Below, one piece after another: positions 45,944-56,738 of a stretch of DNA of 64,000 nucleotides (position 1 is the stretch's first letter; every line of letters begins with the position of its first letter). The stretch is from NCBI GenBank assembly GCA_900169235.1, contig FWCC01000116.1, positions 1-64,000 on the forward strand. Direction: 5' to 3'. Made by a program: the position numbers and the translations under genes. This DNA comes from Zarea fungicola. Its lineage: Eukaryota; Ascomycota; Sordariomycetes; Hypocreales; Cordycipitaceae. The notes under the pieces were generated by a model. That model ran no database searches and had not been told where the DNA came from. It worked only from the letters and a program-made list of their open reading frames with translations.

Positions 45944-48080
45944 TTAGACCTGCGATGTTTCTGGAGTCTCTTCCAGCGCCGCTCCGCGTGCCAGTTCCTT
46001 TTCCAGGTCGGCCAGCTTGGACTTGACCGAGGGTGGATGGCGCTGATAGGTAAACAGCGAGACAAGCAGCGACGCGACGGACACGCCGACGCAGATGTAC
46101 ATGTCGATGCGAAACGCGTCGATGAATGCCGCCCTGGCCCGGAGCTGCTCCTCGGGGCCAAAGGTCAGGAGCGTGAGGGGCGAGCGGTAAAAGGCAGCGA
46201 GCTGGTCCGGGGTGAGGCTGCCCTGGAGGCTGTCCTGGATTTTGGTGACGAGGACGATGATGCTGATGGCGACGCCGATGCTGCCGCCAAAGACGCGCAT
46301 CTGGGCAATGATGCCTTGTGCAATGGCTAGATGTATTCGTTAGCGGGGTGGTGGGAGGCGAGGTTGATTTATACATATATATATGTGTGTGTGTGTGTGT
46401 TTAAAAACATACCATGATCTTCAAACTCGGATTGCAACACGGCCAGAAACGTGGTGCTGGAGATTTTCAACCCAACGCCCACACCGAGAAGCGCCTCGAG
46501 GCCCCATTGGCGGGCGGGCGGCGTCGTGTCGTCGGGGAGCTGGGAGAGGAAGCCCGCCGCGAGGGTGGTGAGGACGCTGGCGGCGACGAGCACGGGAAAG
46601 GTGTTGTTGCGGCGCAAGGAGAGGGCGCCGCCGAGGGCGCACCCGGCCGCGCCGCCGGCCATGGTGGGGAGGAGCAGGGCGCCGGCCTTGACGGGACCGT
46701 AGAGGTTGACGATTTGGGACCGGAGCGGGATGTTGATGATGATGAGAAGTAGGACGAATCCAGAGAGTAGAGTATCGCTGCTCCAGTATTAACACGTGCG
46801 TGTTTGTTTTACCTTGTTTTGTTGCATGGCGGGTGGTGGATGCTACTCACAATATCGCCGCCAACATGACACGGCTGGTGAGGATGCGAAACGGCAACTG
46901 CGGCCGAATGAGGCAAAATCTAGGGTTGCGAGAGAGGGCGCGCTGCCAGAGGATGAGCAGGATCCAGCAGAGGCCGCTGATGATGAGAATGGAAATGGTG
47001 GCGGGGCTGTTCCAGGCGTAGTCGCGGATGGCAGCCTGGTTGATGATGAAGACGGGCAGGATGGTGGCGGCCAGGATGAGGACGGCGCCGAGGTAGTCGA
47101 GCCGGCGGATACTGACTGGCACAACGAGTTGGTAGTCCTTGGGCCAGAGGAAGAAGAGCAAAACTCCGGGGACAAAGGCGCAAGGCGCACTGTTGAGATT
47201 GCGTTAGTTTATACATTGATGATAGCTTTTTGTATCTATGCCACGTATAGACGTAGATGATGAGGAATGCTCACTTTATCCAGAATACATAACGCCAGCC
47301 GACATAGGTCGTGAGCAGCCCCCCAATGACAGGCCCGCAGACCCCCGCGAGGGCGACAATGACGCCGAGAGCAGAGGTGACAATGACGATGCGCGAGGGC
47401 GGGCTGAGCTCCGGGTACGTAATCATGGCCATGGAGTAGAGGCCGGCGCCGCCGACGCCCTGGACGGCGCGGAAGCCGATGAGCTGGTCGAGGTTGGCGG
47501 CGGCGGCGCAACCTAGGGAGGCGGCGAAGAAGATGGCAAAGGAGATGCAGGCAATGGTCTTGCGGCCGAGGGCGTCGGAGAGACGGGCCATGGCGACGGC
47601 GAAACCTGCGACGAGATCAGTAAGCGGGTAGATGATATTGGAGTAAGGATAAAAGGCTAGTTGAATCGAGTGTTGCATTGCCATACTATACATACCAACC
47701 TCTGTGAGTGTATAAGCCAGCACAACCCACGATGACGTCTTAAAGTCTTGAAACTCGGATGAAATGTCGACCAACATGGTCGCCACGACGGTGGCGTCCA
47801 GCAACGACAGGAAGAGGCCCATGCCGATACTTTTCCACGAAGTTAGTTTGACAAGATTGACACCAAGGCAGACGAGTGAAAACGATACGTACCATGCAAA
47901 CATGATGGCGAGCCTCCAGGCGGCTATGGGCTTCTTGCGCCGCAGGACGATGCCGCCGCCACACTCGCCGCCGGCGCACTCAATGCTCGAGGTGTAGGCT
48001 GGCGATGCCGGGGGTTGCCTGTCATCCAGGACCGTATCCGCGGACGCAGAGCGCACGCTTTTGGTTTCTTCACCCATCAT
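45944..48080 (-). CDS. MFS transporter, DHA2-like (drug/H+ antiporter type)
   Basis: Six minus-strand exons, 48080-47893, 47829-47696, 47605-47275, 47189-46851, 46777-46413 and 46326-45944, give 579 residues. The first helix (GMGLFLSLLDATVVATMLVD) holds the conserved Asp of DHA transporters. Motif A is ARLSDALGRK; motif C-like GVCGPVIGG follows, and WRYVFWINAPCAF is the usual link in DHA2 proteins. About 14 helices are expected, with a cytosolic C-terminus ending EETPETSQV. Such carriers export drugs, toxins or metabolites by proton antiport. Two adjacent ATGs begin the frame; the first was used. No cluster enzyme lies beside it, so a self-resistance role cannot be argued. Confidence 0.85.
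46373..46401. repeat. TA/TG dinucleotide microsatellite
   Basis: Alternating AT then GT run inside intron 5 of the MFS gene, just downstream of the donor. Confidence 0.85.
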
Positions 48081-51000
48081 GTGGAATGAGGGTGCTCCCT
48101 TTTGCGCGCCTGCACGCCGCCGGTGCTGTGATGGGCAAGTTTTCTTTCTATCGCCCTTTTGTCTCAGCAGCAGCCAAGGGTCATGATTGATGGGTAACTA
48201 GTCGCAGTCTTTGTTGGTCGACAGGCAGGAGAATTCTTTGACAGTTGCGGCGCCGCAGCTACATGTAATAACGAAATAATAAAAGGATAATTCCAGATAT
48301 GATATATATTATAAAAGTAAAGATGGAAAGTCGATTCAATTTCTAGAGAAGCGAATAGTAATCATTACAGCGTCTGCCTCGGGGTGAAGGAGGATTCCGA
48401 GAGCGCGACATTGACGATCAATTTTCAAAAGAGTCCATCTTTTCCGCGTATTTCTTTTCTCACTTGTTCTTTCTAGCTCTTCTGGCACCAGATTTTTGGA
48501 TGAACAGAGCTAATACCCCGCTCGGCCTGTTGTCAAGCTGAGAGAAACCAAAGACGGACAGGTCGGGGTTACTACAAGACCAATGGGGCCGTGCTGCAGA
48601 TCCGTTCTGGGGTAGAGCCTCGGCGGTACAGTGCGGGAATGGAGGCTGACGACTGTGTGGAAGTGTCTGGTACAATGGCTTCTGTAACAGTGAGTGAGTT
48701 TAGACGTAGTTGTTTTAGAAATTTAAATGTGACTATAAAAAAAACAGCGCAAGCAAGGGTCTTTTTTATTTTAATTTCATGGCAAGTATCAATTGGGAAA
48801 ACTAAACTGACAATGGAGCTTCTACAATAGGAATGACATCAATCACAGTGCTGCGATCGATCCAACACTGTACGCTCGGAAGCCCGGCGATCCGGCCGGC
48901 AAAAAATGGCGGGGAAGGGCTTGGGGATGCCGAGGGACAGAGTGGGCGACAGAAACGATGGCTTGTGTCGATATTGTGTAACTTTTGAGCTGACACGGGT
49001 AGGGCAAAAGAGGTGCGACTACTGTCTGGCTTCTTTCAGTTCATTGTGCGGGTGGTGGCTTGTAAGTGACGACTGACAAGGAGGACGGCTGGCTGTGGTA
49101 GGTCGCCTTGATCAGTAATTATAAGAGCTAGAAAGGTGTGCCACCCATTTAGCGGGATATGGCTATTATACACTTTCGTCATACCTGCAAGTAGGCTAGT
49201 CCCAGATTGATGGTCGTATATCCGTATCTCAGGAGCCCATCACGCATTTATAACTAATCACTGGGGGTTCCTTGCTAGACTCTTGGGCTACGTGCACACC
49301 GACACATTGTCGTTTGTTTTCTAGCCGGGAAAGCGGGCGCGGGATACCCAATCGAGAAAGCGGACGACGGGAGAGATGCACATCTGCGCTTATATCCGCA
49401 GCTGTTGAAGCAAGGGAATGACGAGGGAAAAGGTTTAATAAGCAGATGGACTGGCAGTAATCTATTTTGTCCCTAGGTAGCTTTCTCTGGGTTTTAATTA
49501 TTATTATTATTTTATTTTCTTTTGTCTTTTACACTACAAGGTGTTGACCTTGCGCTACTAAGCGTGCAAAGACGCATACAAGGCACGCATGTATATTGTA
49601 CTCTGTAGATGCAATTTGCTCACGGAAATCAACCAATCAAGTTCCGGTATTAAATTCCATCTGTGGATCTTGTCATCTGCGGACCTTGTCCATCTGCGGA
49701 ACTTGTCCATCTGTTGGTTGGATCCCACTGCATGCAAAGAAACACAAGTTGTGTACATGGATACCGACAATGAACGCAGTATAACAAACAAGGCACTTTT
49801 CTTTTTTGGCATCTGCCCCGTGAATTGCATATCAAGCCTGAATCGCGGCAAAATCTAGAATAATGCGAGATGGGCTGCCAGGCAATGGCATTGGTCTGAT
49901 CTCCCACCAATCCCATAGCTCGCCAGCCACATCCGAGTCTGGGCAGCGTTCGTGTGCCAATCACCAGCAACGTACTCGGTAGGTCTCCCGAGATTCATGT
50001 TTGTCAAGGAAGCAATCTATACATGTTTTCTTTATACTAAATTAGCACAATTTTATTATTTCAAAAAATAAATCTCCCATCAACTCTGCTCTCTGTCATG
50101 TTTGTCTGATCACGTGCGTTGACAGTGTTGCCGCTTAAAATGCCAAGTACACTTGCTCTCACTGCCTGTCCAAAAGGTACCTGAAGTGTACATGCAAAGT
50201 GATTATGACGACAATGCGGCTGCGGTTGATTGACAGGGGCCCACAGCTGCGAGGAGGGCGTCCTTATCTGGCCAATGCCAGCGGTGCGATAGCCCAGGGA
50301 TACTGCAACGACCGCTAAAAACCACTCACTAAAGCCGTTGCTACAGGCATCACACCACTAACCTCTAACAGCCAACATGTCGCAAATCAGGCGCGAAACT
50401 TACTCGTCTACCTTGTCGTGGCCGCATTGAGAGATTTTCTGTCCTTGACTAGGAAGCTGCAATTCTTTTTTCTTGTATATTTTACAAGTGGTCAAGAAAT
50501 TAAAGTCTTTGCGTCGTTGCTGCCACGTCCCTGTACCGGCTGCTGCTACAGAGACTTCCCCGCAAAGCCGTCACTGCTGGCCCGCTGTCATCGATCGCTC
50601 CAGCACTCTTCACCCGCTAGAAACCCAGGCAAGTCTGCCCTGCTGCAGTGCCCGCTGCCCCGTTGCCCGTTGTCGATGCACAGTGGATTGCCCCGCCTGA
50701 AACCCGCCCAAAGCCCACCAGCATCGTCATCCTGCCCCATGCTATCTATTGTCGTGAGTGGTCCGTCCCATATGTACCGCCCATGTACTTGACAGCAGTT
50801 CCCGGCATGTGCCTGCGCCCGCCCGTCCGTCCAGTTATCGTTTCCCCTCATCTGCCAGGTTCAAACATCAAACCTCTTCCTCTTTGTACTTTGATCTATA
50901 TACGGCTTCACGATATCATCCTCTCCTGCGTTGTTCAGTATTCACTCCCTCACTTCACACAGCACACCCACGTATACTCGCAGTGTCGCTAGATGTCCTG

Positions 51001-51169
51001 TTCATTCGGCTCTCACGACACTATCCCGCTAAACTCTCCACTGTTGGTACGTACATAGCTCTGGAGCTGCCCTTGCGCCTCGGTCTCTGAAATGCTAATT
51101 CCTTGTCTGGCAATAGATTGTACAGCAGTCGCGGGGCCAATTTATTCTACAAACACCCTCTTCATAACC
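48081..51169. other. Long intergenic stretch
   Basis: No convincing gene over 3 kb. A 17-bp imperfect repeat lies at 49657-49717. The segment 50360-51160 is CT-rich and contains a possible 5'-UTR intron (GT at 51047, CAATAG ending 51116) in front of the repeat-protein gene, so the promoter of that gene probably lies near 50300-50400. Confidence 0.4.
49657..49717. repeat. 17-bp imperfect tandem repeat, about 3.5 copies
   Basis: Units of the form CATCTGCGGA-CTTGTC that differ by one or two bases; intergenic. Confidence 0.8.
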
Positions 51170-53842
51170 ATGATTTCCGCTGCTGCTCAGTCCACCCCGC
51201 GCGCAAGGCTGGCCCTTGCCCGTGCCTCCACCACCTCCGCCGCCCACCAGACCCGCCAATACCGATATGGCCCTTGGCAGGTCGACAACAACGATCATGT
51301 CCGCGGCCGTCACCGCACCGTTCGCTATCGATACATGGAGACGTTGAGTCGCGGGCTTTCCTGGGACAAGAAGAGCGCTAATGCCGCAGCCGCCGCCGCA
51401 GCCGCCTCGCTTCCATATTCCCATGGCATGTCTAGCAACAGCGCCGCATATACAGACACCGCCAACGTCATGTCCTGGTCCGATGACCTCTCTGGACTCG
51501 GTGCTGCCAGGACAATTAGCTCCATGGACCGCGCTGCCGTCGCCCACCTGCTCCGTCCCCAAAAAGACACTCCACAAACCATTGAGAGCCTCCGCCTACC
51601 CCGGAAGAGCGTCCGCGACTACGTTACCAAATTTGCTCCCAAGGGCAGCGCGCAAGCTGTAGATGCTGAAAGGATCATTGAGGCTACGTCCCAGTTTCCC
51701 GGATACACCGACCTCAACGGATACAAGGCCAAGAGCTTCGACAGCCCCAATACGCCCTGGGAACTCACAGCCGAGGAGAAGTCCAAGCACTACAGCGATT
51801 TGCAGAAATACCGTCCCATCGAGTGGAATGAGCCAGACGGACTCCCTGCTCAAGCCAAAAACACCGACAACAAGACTGATTCCGGTGAATACAAGTCTTC
51901 AAAATGGAATGAGCCCAATGGCCTTCCCAGCCGCACGCCAGAGGAGCAGAGCAAGGATTACAAGGATCTCCACAAGTATGGTCCCGTCAAGTGGAACGAA
52001 CCAAATGGCTTTCCTACTGTGACTGCCGAGGAAACGACGAAATCTTACAAGGATCTTGGCAAATACGGCGTTTCCACCTTTAGCGAGCCCGATGGCCTCC
52101 AGCAACCGACGATGGAAGAACTATCAAAGAACTACCAAGACCTGGACAAGTATGCCCAAGGCTTCAAGTGCAAGGATACCACTCTCAAGGCCCAAAAGGT
52201 GCGAGAAATGGATGCCACCCCTCGCGGCACCCCTCTCCCTTCCAAGCCTGACGTCCAGCCCACCAACTATGCCGACGAGTACAAGGACCTGGACAAGTAC
52301 GGCCCCGTCAAGTGGAATGAGCCAGATGGCCTCCCGCTCCCTACATCTGAAGAGTCGACAAAGGAGTATAATGACCTACACCGCTACGCACAGTACGATA
52401 ATGCCGGTCCCAATTCAGAGCCCACTCCTTTGGGAGAAGCGTCCAAAAGGCCCAAGGATCTCGCTGCCTATCCCAGAGCTGGATTTGAGGAATCTGGCGT
52501 CAAGGAGCACGTACACCCCGAAGAGCTAAGCAAGAACTACAAGGACCTTTCTGGCTACAGACCCCGAGCTTTTGATGCGGTCGACAGAAAGCACTCGGTA
52601 TCCCCCGAGGCAGCCACCAAGAATTACAAGGACCTTGACAGCTACCAGGCCATTCTCGATGAAGAAGCTTCCGTCGCGGCTCAGAACCCCTTTACTGCCG
52701 AGTTTAACGAGCACGACCAGGAGATTCGACAGAGGACGGCAGCCCATCAGTCTGGAAAGCGCCGCATCATCAATCTCGAAGATGCCAAGAAGAAGTACCA
52801 GACGGCTCAGCCCGTGGTTAATGTTGAACGCGAAGCTCTGCGCCGCGTAGAGAACCTTGTCGACAACAAGTCCCAGTATGCCGCCATATGGGGTGCCAAG
52901 GAGCACCAGCAACCACCCGTCGCTGCGCAGCTCGAATCTGTGGCCGAGGAGAGACTGTCCAACCTGGAGGATGCCAAGGCTCAACACGAATCGTCCTGGA
53001 ATGGCGCCACTCATTCTCACAAGCAGCCTCGTAAGCCACAGTTTGAGCAGGAGGAGGATGATGGCCTTGGCTCCATGGATGAGAGCTTCCCCACGTGGGA
53101 CGTTGCCCAGGAGGCTCAACTCAAGACCAAATCCAGATCCAGCACCACATCTGCCGCCACTGCTGCTGCTACTTCTGCTATACATCGTACGCGGATGGCC
53201 AGGGACGACCCATACTCGAAAATCCCCCAAGGACTGGAAGTAAGCTACTCACAAGAAACCGGCGGCAAAGCGACATGGCCGACAGTAGTGCGCCATCATC
53301 ATCCACGTCCATCCAAAGCTAACAAAAAAGCAGACCCAGTCTGGCAACCGCCGACGCAGGCAATAAACAAGGACACTACTACTAGTGGTAGTGGTGGTGG
53401 TGATGCGGAATATGTCGTGTTGGCCTTTGACCCCATGACACAGACGGTCAATGTTGCACAGACGAGAAGCAGCGGCGCCGTGGGCATGGACGGCAATGCC
53501 ACCGCTTCTTCCTCCCAGTCGTCACCGCCGCTTACACCTGCCGAGGTCATTTTGCGCCTGTCAAACCCGGCCAAGTTCTTTCCGCACTTTCAGCCACTCC
53601 AGGCGTTGGGGTACGAGATTGTATCCGGCCGCGGCGACGTCTTGATCTTTCGGAGGGTGAGTCAGGCCGCCGTGGACGAGGATGGCAGCGCGCCGGCCTC
53701 GTCGACATATGACCCCAGATCCATTGGCAAGAAGAAGAGATCGGTGGGCAAAAGGGTTGCCATTGGTGCCGTCGCGGCCACGGGCACTGCGTATGGTGTT
53801 GGGACGTTGGCGGAGTACATGTCGACACATGGCATGATTTGA
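51170..53842 (+). CDS. Large repeat protein with KDL-KY / WNEPDG repeats, putative mitochondrial
   Basis: An open frame of 890 residues from ATG 51170; an in-frame ATG at 51092 would add 26 residues. The first 45 residues are rich in Arg, Ala and Ser and lack acids (ISAAAQSTPRARLALARAST), like a mitochondrial presequence. YRYMETLSRGLSWDKK follows. Residues about 200-495 hold some eight diverged repeats of about 30 residues built on YKDL-KYGPVKW and NEPDGLP (nucleotides about 51790-52650). Next come helical segments with NLEDAK units. Near the C-terminus a conserved-looking block occurs (TPAEVILRLSNPAKFF, GDVLIFRRV) and then a possible membrane helix (VAIGAVAATGTAYGVGTLAEY). I know this only as an uncharacterised fungal protein type. 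GTAAGC..AG at 53239-53330 resembles an intron but is not in frame. Confidence 0.75.
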   Translation: MISAAAQSTPRARLALARASTTSAAHQTRQYRYGPWQVDNNDHVRGRHRTVRYRYMETLSRGLSWDKKSANAAAAAAAASLPYSHGMSSNSAAYTDTANVMSWSDDLSGLGAARTISSMDRAAVAHLLRPQKDTPQTIESLRLPRKSVRDYVTKFAPKGSAQAVDAERIIEATSQFPGYTDLNGYKAKSFDSPNTPWELTAEEKSKHYSDLQKYRPIEWNEPDGLPAQAKNTDNKTDSGEYKSSKWNEPNGLPSRTPEEQSKDYKDLHKYGPVKWNEPNGFPTVTAEETTKSYKDLGKYGVSTFSEPDGLQQPTMEELSKNYQDLDKYAQGFKCKDTTLKAQKVREMDATPRGTPLPSKPDVQPTNYADEYKDLDKYGPVKWNEPDGLPLPTSEESTKEYNDLHRYAQYDNAGPNSEPTPLGEASKRPKDLAAYPRAGFEESGVKEHVHPEELSKNYKDLSGYRPRAFDAVDRKHSVSPEAATKNYKDLDSYQAILDEEASVAAQNPFTAEFNEHDQEIRQRTAAHQSGKRRIINLEDAKKKYQTAQPVVNVEREALRRVENLVDNKSQYAAIWGAKEHQQPPVAAQLESVAEERLSNLEDAKAQHESSWNGATHSHKQPRKPQFEQEEDDGLGSMDESFPTWDVAQEAQLKTKSRSSTTSAATAAATSAIHRTRMARDDPYSKIPQGLEVSYSQETGGKATWPTVVRHHHPRPSKANKKADPVWQPPTQAINKDTTTSGSGGGDAEYVVLAFDPMTQTVNVAQTRSSGAVGMDGNATASSSQSSPPLTPAEVILRLSNPAKFFPHFQPLQALGYEIVSGRGDVLIFRRVSQAAVDEDGSAPASSTYDPRSIGKKKRSVGKRVAIGAVAATGTAYGVGTLAEYMSTHGMI

Positions 53843-54210
53843 GAATCAGATGGAAACTGGTTCTTTGCATTGATTTTAAGATGCTGTTTCTGGAGAGGAG
53901 GTTTGTTTCCTTTGTAGATCATGGCGCACTTTATTGGGTTCATTGGGATGGATACATTTACACCACAAGACGTTGGTGACATTGGTTATGGCGTTTTTGT
54001 TTGCCTCGTGCCAACTTTTTTCATTCGTTTATTGAATATCAATTTTTGACAATTTATTACATTGATGCCAGTGTGAATCATGAAAACGTTACCATGCGAA
54101 TAAAACATTAAACCGATAAAGACCAGTGGTTGCCTTTTTCTTCGCCTTTTTTGTACCCTTTTAGTGATTTTTTTTTTTTCGTACAATTCGTAAACGTATC
54201 AGATTAAATC
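53843..54210. other. Convergent 3' intergenic region
   Basis: Between the stops of the repeat protein and the 77-residue protein; AT-rich with a T-run near 54170. No gene seen. Confidence 0.6.
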
Positions 54211-54504
54211 TCACGACTCTGTAAATCCAGGGCACGGCTTGATGCCATCCACCGCCGCCAGATGCATCTGGTGCTTGTGGTCCTGGGCGTTCCAGCTCTG
54301 GCGGCGATTAAAGTTGGGCATCCATGCTGTTGTTCGCGGCGCGGCAGAGGTGGCCTTGTCCTCTTGCTGACTATGTGACTTTTCATTCTCTTCCTCTAAA
54401 TTAAAAAAGATATATACTCAGCCAATGTTTGATCTGCGTGGTAAAGCAAACAAACCTTTGTTGTGATGCAGCGGGAGAGCTGTGTGGTGTTGTGCCTCGG
54501 CCAT
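54211..54504 (-). CDS. Small conserved-looking protein, 77 residues
   Basis: Exons 54504-54456 and 54395-54211 join across a 60-bp GT..TAG intron. The product has a His/Glu/Gln-rich N-terminal half (MAEAQHHTALPLHHNK) and an ordered-looking C-terminal block (WMPNFNRRQSWNAQDHKHQM, then GIKPCPGFTES) that resembles short fungal hypothetical proteins with RRQSW..D.KH. There is no signal peptide or membrane segment, so it is probably cytosolic or nuclear. It is too short to be listed from single-exon frames, and the open frames around it are shadows. Function unknown. Confidence 0.65.
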
Positions 54505-55511
54505 GGTATTTTCTCGTGCAGTTCGTTATCTTGGGAATAGAGATGAATTTCTTTCTGTGTTTTGATTGATATGTTTCGATAAATGGTAGATGTAGATGAA
54601 ATAAATATCTGTGCTTGAAAGGAGGGGAAATGCAAGGTCTAATGTATGCAACCTGCATGTGGCGAATCCGTCACGAGACTTTGCATGCCGCCAAGTTTTC
54701 ATCACAAAAACGGCCACTAGATCCACGAGTTTATGAAAAGCTTAAAATCTATAACCTTGGTTGATACTTTCTGCACAAATGTCAATAAAATGCCATCATT
54801 CGGCCGCGGATGGCTCTTGGATGAAGGGCTTGCCACAGTCGCGTGTTTACATCTAGGGTAGGCAAAATATTGGGGATGGCGCCATTCTCGACATGAGAGT
54901 TTCTTGGCAATCCATGTCCTTTTTTACGTTATGGAATCCGGTTTTCTGGGTTTGACCATTGGCACAGTTAATTTATTCCCACTTGACCGTGACCAGTCCC
55001 AATTCTGCACAAGTGTAGCATTCTGCACAAGTGTAGCATTCTGCACAAGTGTAGCATTCTGCACAAGTGTAGCATTCTGCACAAGTGAGCAAGATCAACG
55101 AGTGTCTGCATGGTACGGTTCCTTTCTGGTCCGCTTGTAGTTAGGAACAGTGGTATTAGGGTACCACATTACATTGTGTCTATCGATTTACGCAGCAAAG
55201 CAGTGGTGCTAATTTATAACCATGTAGACGGCAACCTTAACACCATGTATACTAAGAACTTAGACTGAACTTGGAAACATTGCAATCTAAAAGCGCGCCA
55301 TGTAGGTTTGTCAATAACGAAATAAAGCCGACGGATCTTGAAAAGCAGCTCGCCTTTGAAAACTTGAAAATCTTGAAATGTAGCAAAAATCATCCTTCCA
55401 CGCGTATGCGACAACGTCGATATCATCCAACATGTCGTCAGCGTGTCATGTCGTGTCTATACGAGAACAGGGATTCCTATAGAAAGAAACGTTGTAATTC
55501 CCCGACTGGCA
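54505..55511. other. Intergenic with a minisatellite
   Basis: An 18-bp tandem repeat (55003-55087) and short ORFs only. No gene seen. Confidence 0.5.
55003..55087. repeat. 18-bp minisatellite, 4.7 identical copies
   Basis: Four perfect copies and 13 bases of a fifth of the unit TTCTGCACAAGTGTAGCA. In one frame it reads as repeated FCTSVA, but no gene structure supports translation. Confidence 0.95.
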
Positions 55512-56738
55512 TCAACGTCGAAAAAGACGGCGGAGAGGGTTCTGTATCTTATTGCCGGCACTCTTCGCCGTTGCTGAAGGGACGGCACTGCTAATTGCCG
55601 AGGAGCCAGCCGCAGACAGACTCTTGACGTTTTGACCCCCAGTCATTGTCGCCTCAATCAGATCATGCCCAATGTCAAACTGCAGGCCATCTGGTGAAGT
55701 CAGATTGGCCACTTTGACTAAAAAAAGAAAAAAAAAGGGGAAATAAAGTCAGCCATCAGCCATCAGTGGAGAAAATAGCCGAACATCTCGCAACCAAGAA
55801 CAATTTCACGATCCGTAGTATGCCGGAGGAACACTTACACCACTTCTGGTTAGCCTCCGGGTGAGGACCGGTTGTGCCGACCCATCCCTCTCCGTACTTG
55901 CTCAGCGATGCCGCAACGTCATCTGTCCGGGAATATCGGGCAAGGACGTGCGTCGTCTGGTTCTCCACCAGACCCCGGATGAAATTGCCCTCTTGGTAGT
56001 AGATCCAGCGGTTTTGCGCGGTCTTGCCCGATTCGGGCCCTGAGCTGAACGCCCAGTTCACCTGGATGATGGCGTCCTTGTCGTTCCTGACTTGCGCCGT
56101 CTTCACCTCGCTCTCCGCGGCTACCACGGTGCCGGCAGGCAGCAGGGCGAGGCCAGGAGAGTGGCCGGCGAGATAGGCGCCGAGGCAGAAACCGAGATAC
56201 CGGCCGCCGTTGGCCACGTAGCTGCGAATCACGTCCGCCACGGGCTCAATCTCTTTCCACGCATCGTTCAAGTCTGCGATGGACAATAAAAACAAAAAAA
56301 GTTAGCCAAGATTAAAGTTTATCGCGAAAATATCCTCTTTGGGATAGACACGAGGACAAAAGACGTCAACGTTCATAGATCTGCAGACATGGGTCGTTAA
56401 GGTTTTGTTATAGTGCATGAAATATACCAACGAATTGGTGAGACGATTTCAAAGCCCAGGTTTCATAATTGAATACGATGGGATGTCGGATACTACTGCA
56501 TGCCAAGAAACAAACGTGGCAACTTACCAGGACCGCCGGGATAGGCAAAGATCTCCACAGAGCTCAGACTGCTGTCTGTTATATCATCCGGGCCGACATA
56601 TTCGACCTTGAACTTGCGCGGAGACGACTCTAGTAGCTGGCCAACTGCCAGCGACAGGTCGGGGTCGTCCCTAGGACCACGGTAGACAAAGGCCTGGGGC
56701 CGACTTGCCGCGGCGCCGGAACCGATAAGCTGAGCCAT
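55512..56738 (-). CDS. BPL_N-type (biotin-ligase N-terminal / GATase-like) protein, probably secreted
   Basis: Minus-strand exons 56738-56528, 56273-55839 and 55717-55512 give 283 residues. The core is a class-I glutamine-amidotransferase-like fold of the BPL_N family: FVYRGP, FAYPGGPG, then the nucleophile elbow YLGFCLGAYLAG (Cys about 100), NWAFSSGPE, and LARYSRTDD. There is no ligase or biotin-carrier module. The N-terminus (MAQLIGSGAAA) is preceded in frame by a hydrophobic run without stop (SLLLLVMAQL), so the true start probably lies further upstream and would add a signal peptide, but no ATG fits without an extra exon. Free-standing BPL_N proteins are common in filamentous fungi; their reaction is unknown. 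The C-terminus is Ser/Ala-rich. Confidence 0.75.

Noticed and set aside
53239..53330. An intron in the repeat-protein gene (GTAAGC donor, GCTAAC branch, AG acceptor)
   Set aside because: Removing it shifts the frame into an early stop and loses the conserved-looking C-terminal block; the unspliced frame reads through. An alternative transcript remains possible.
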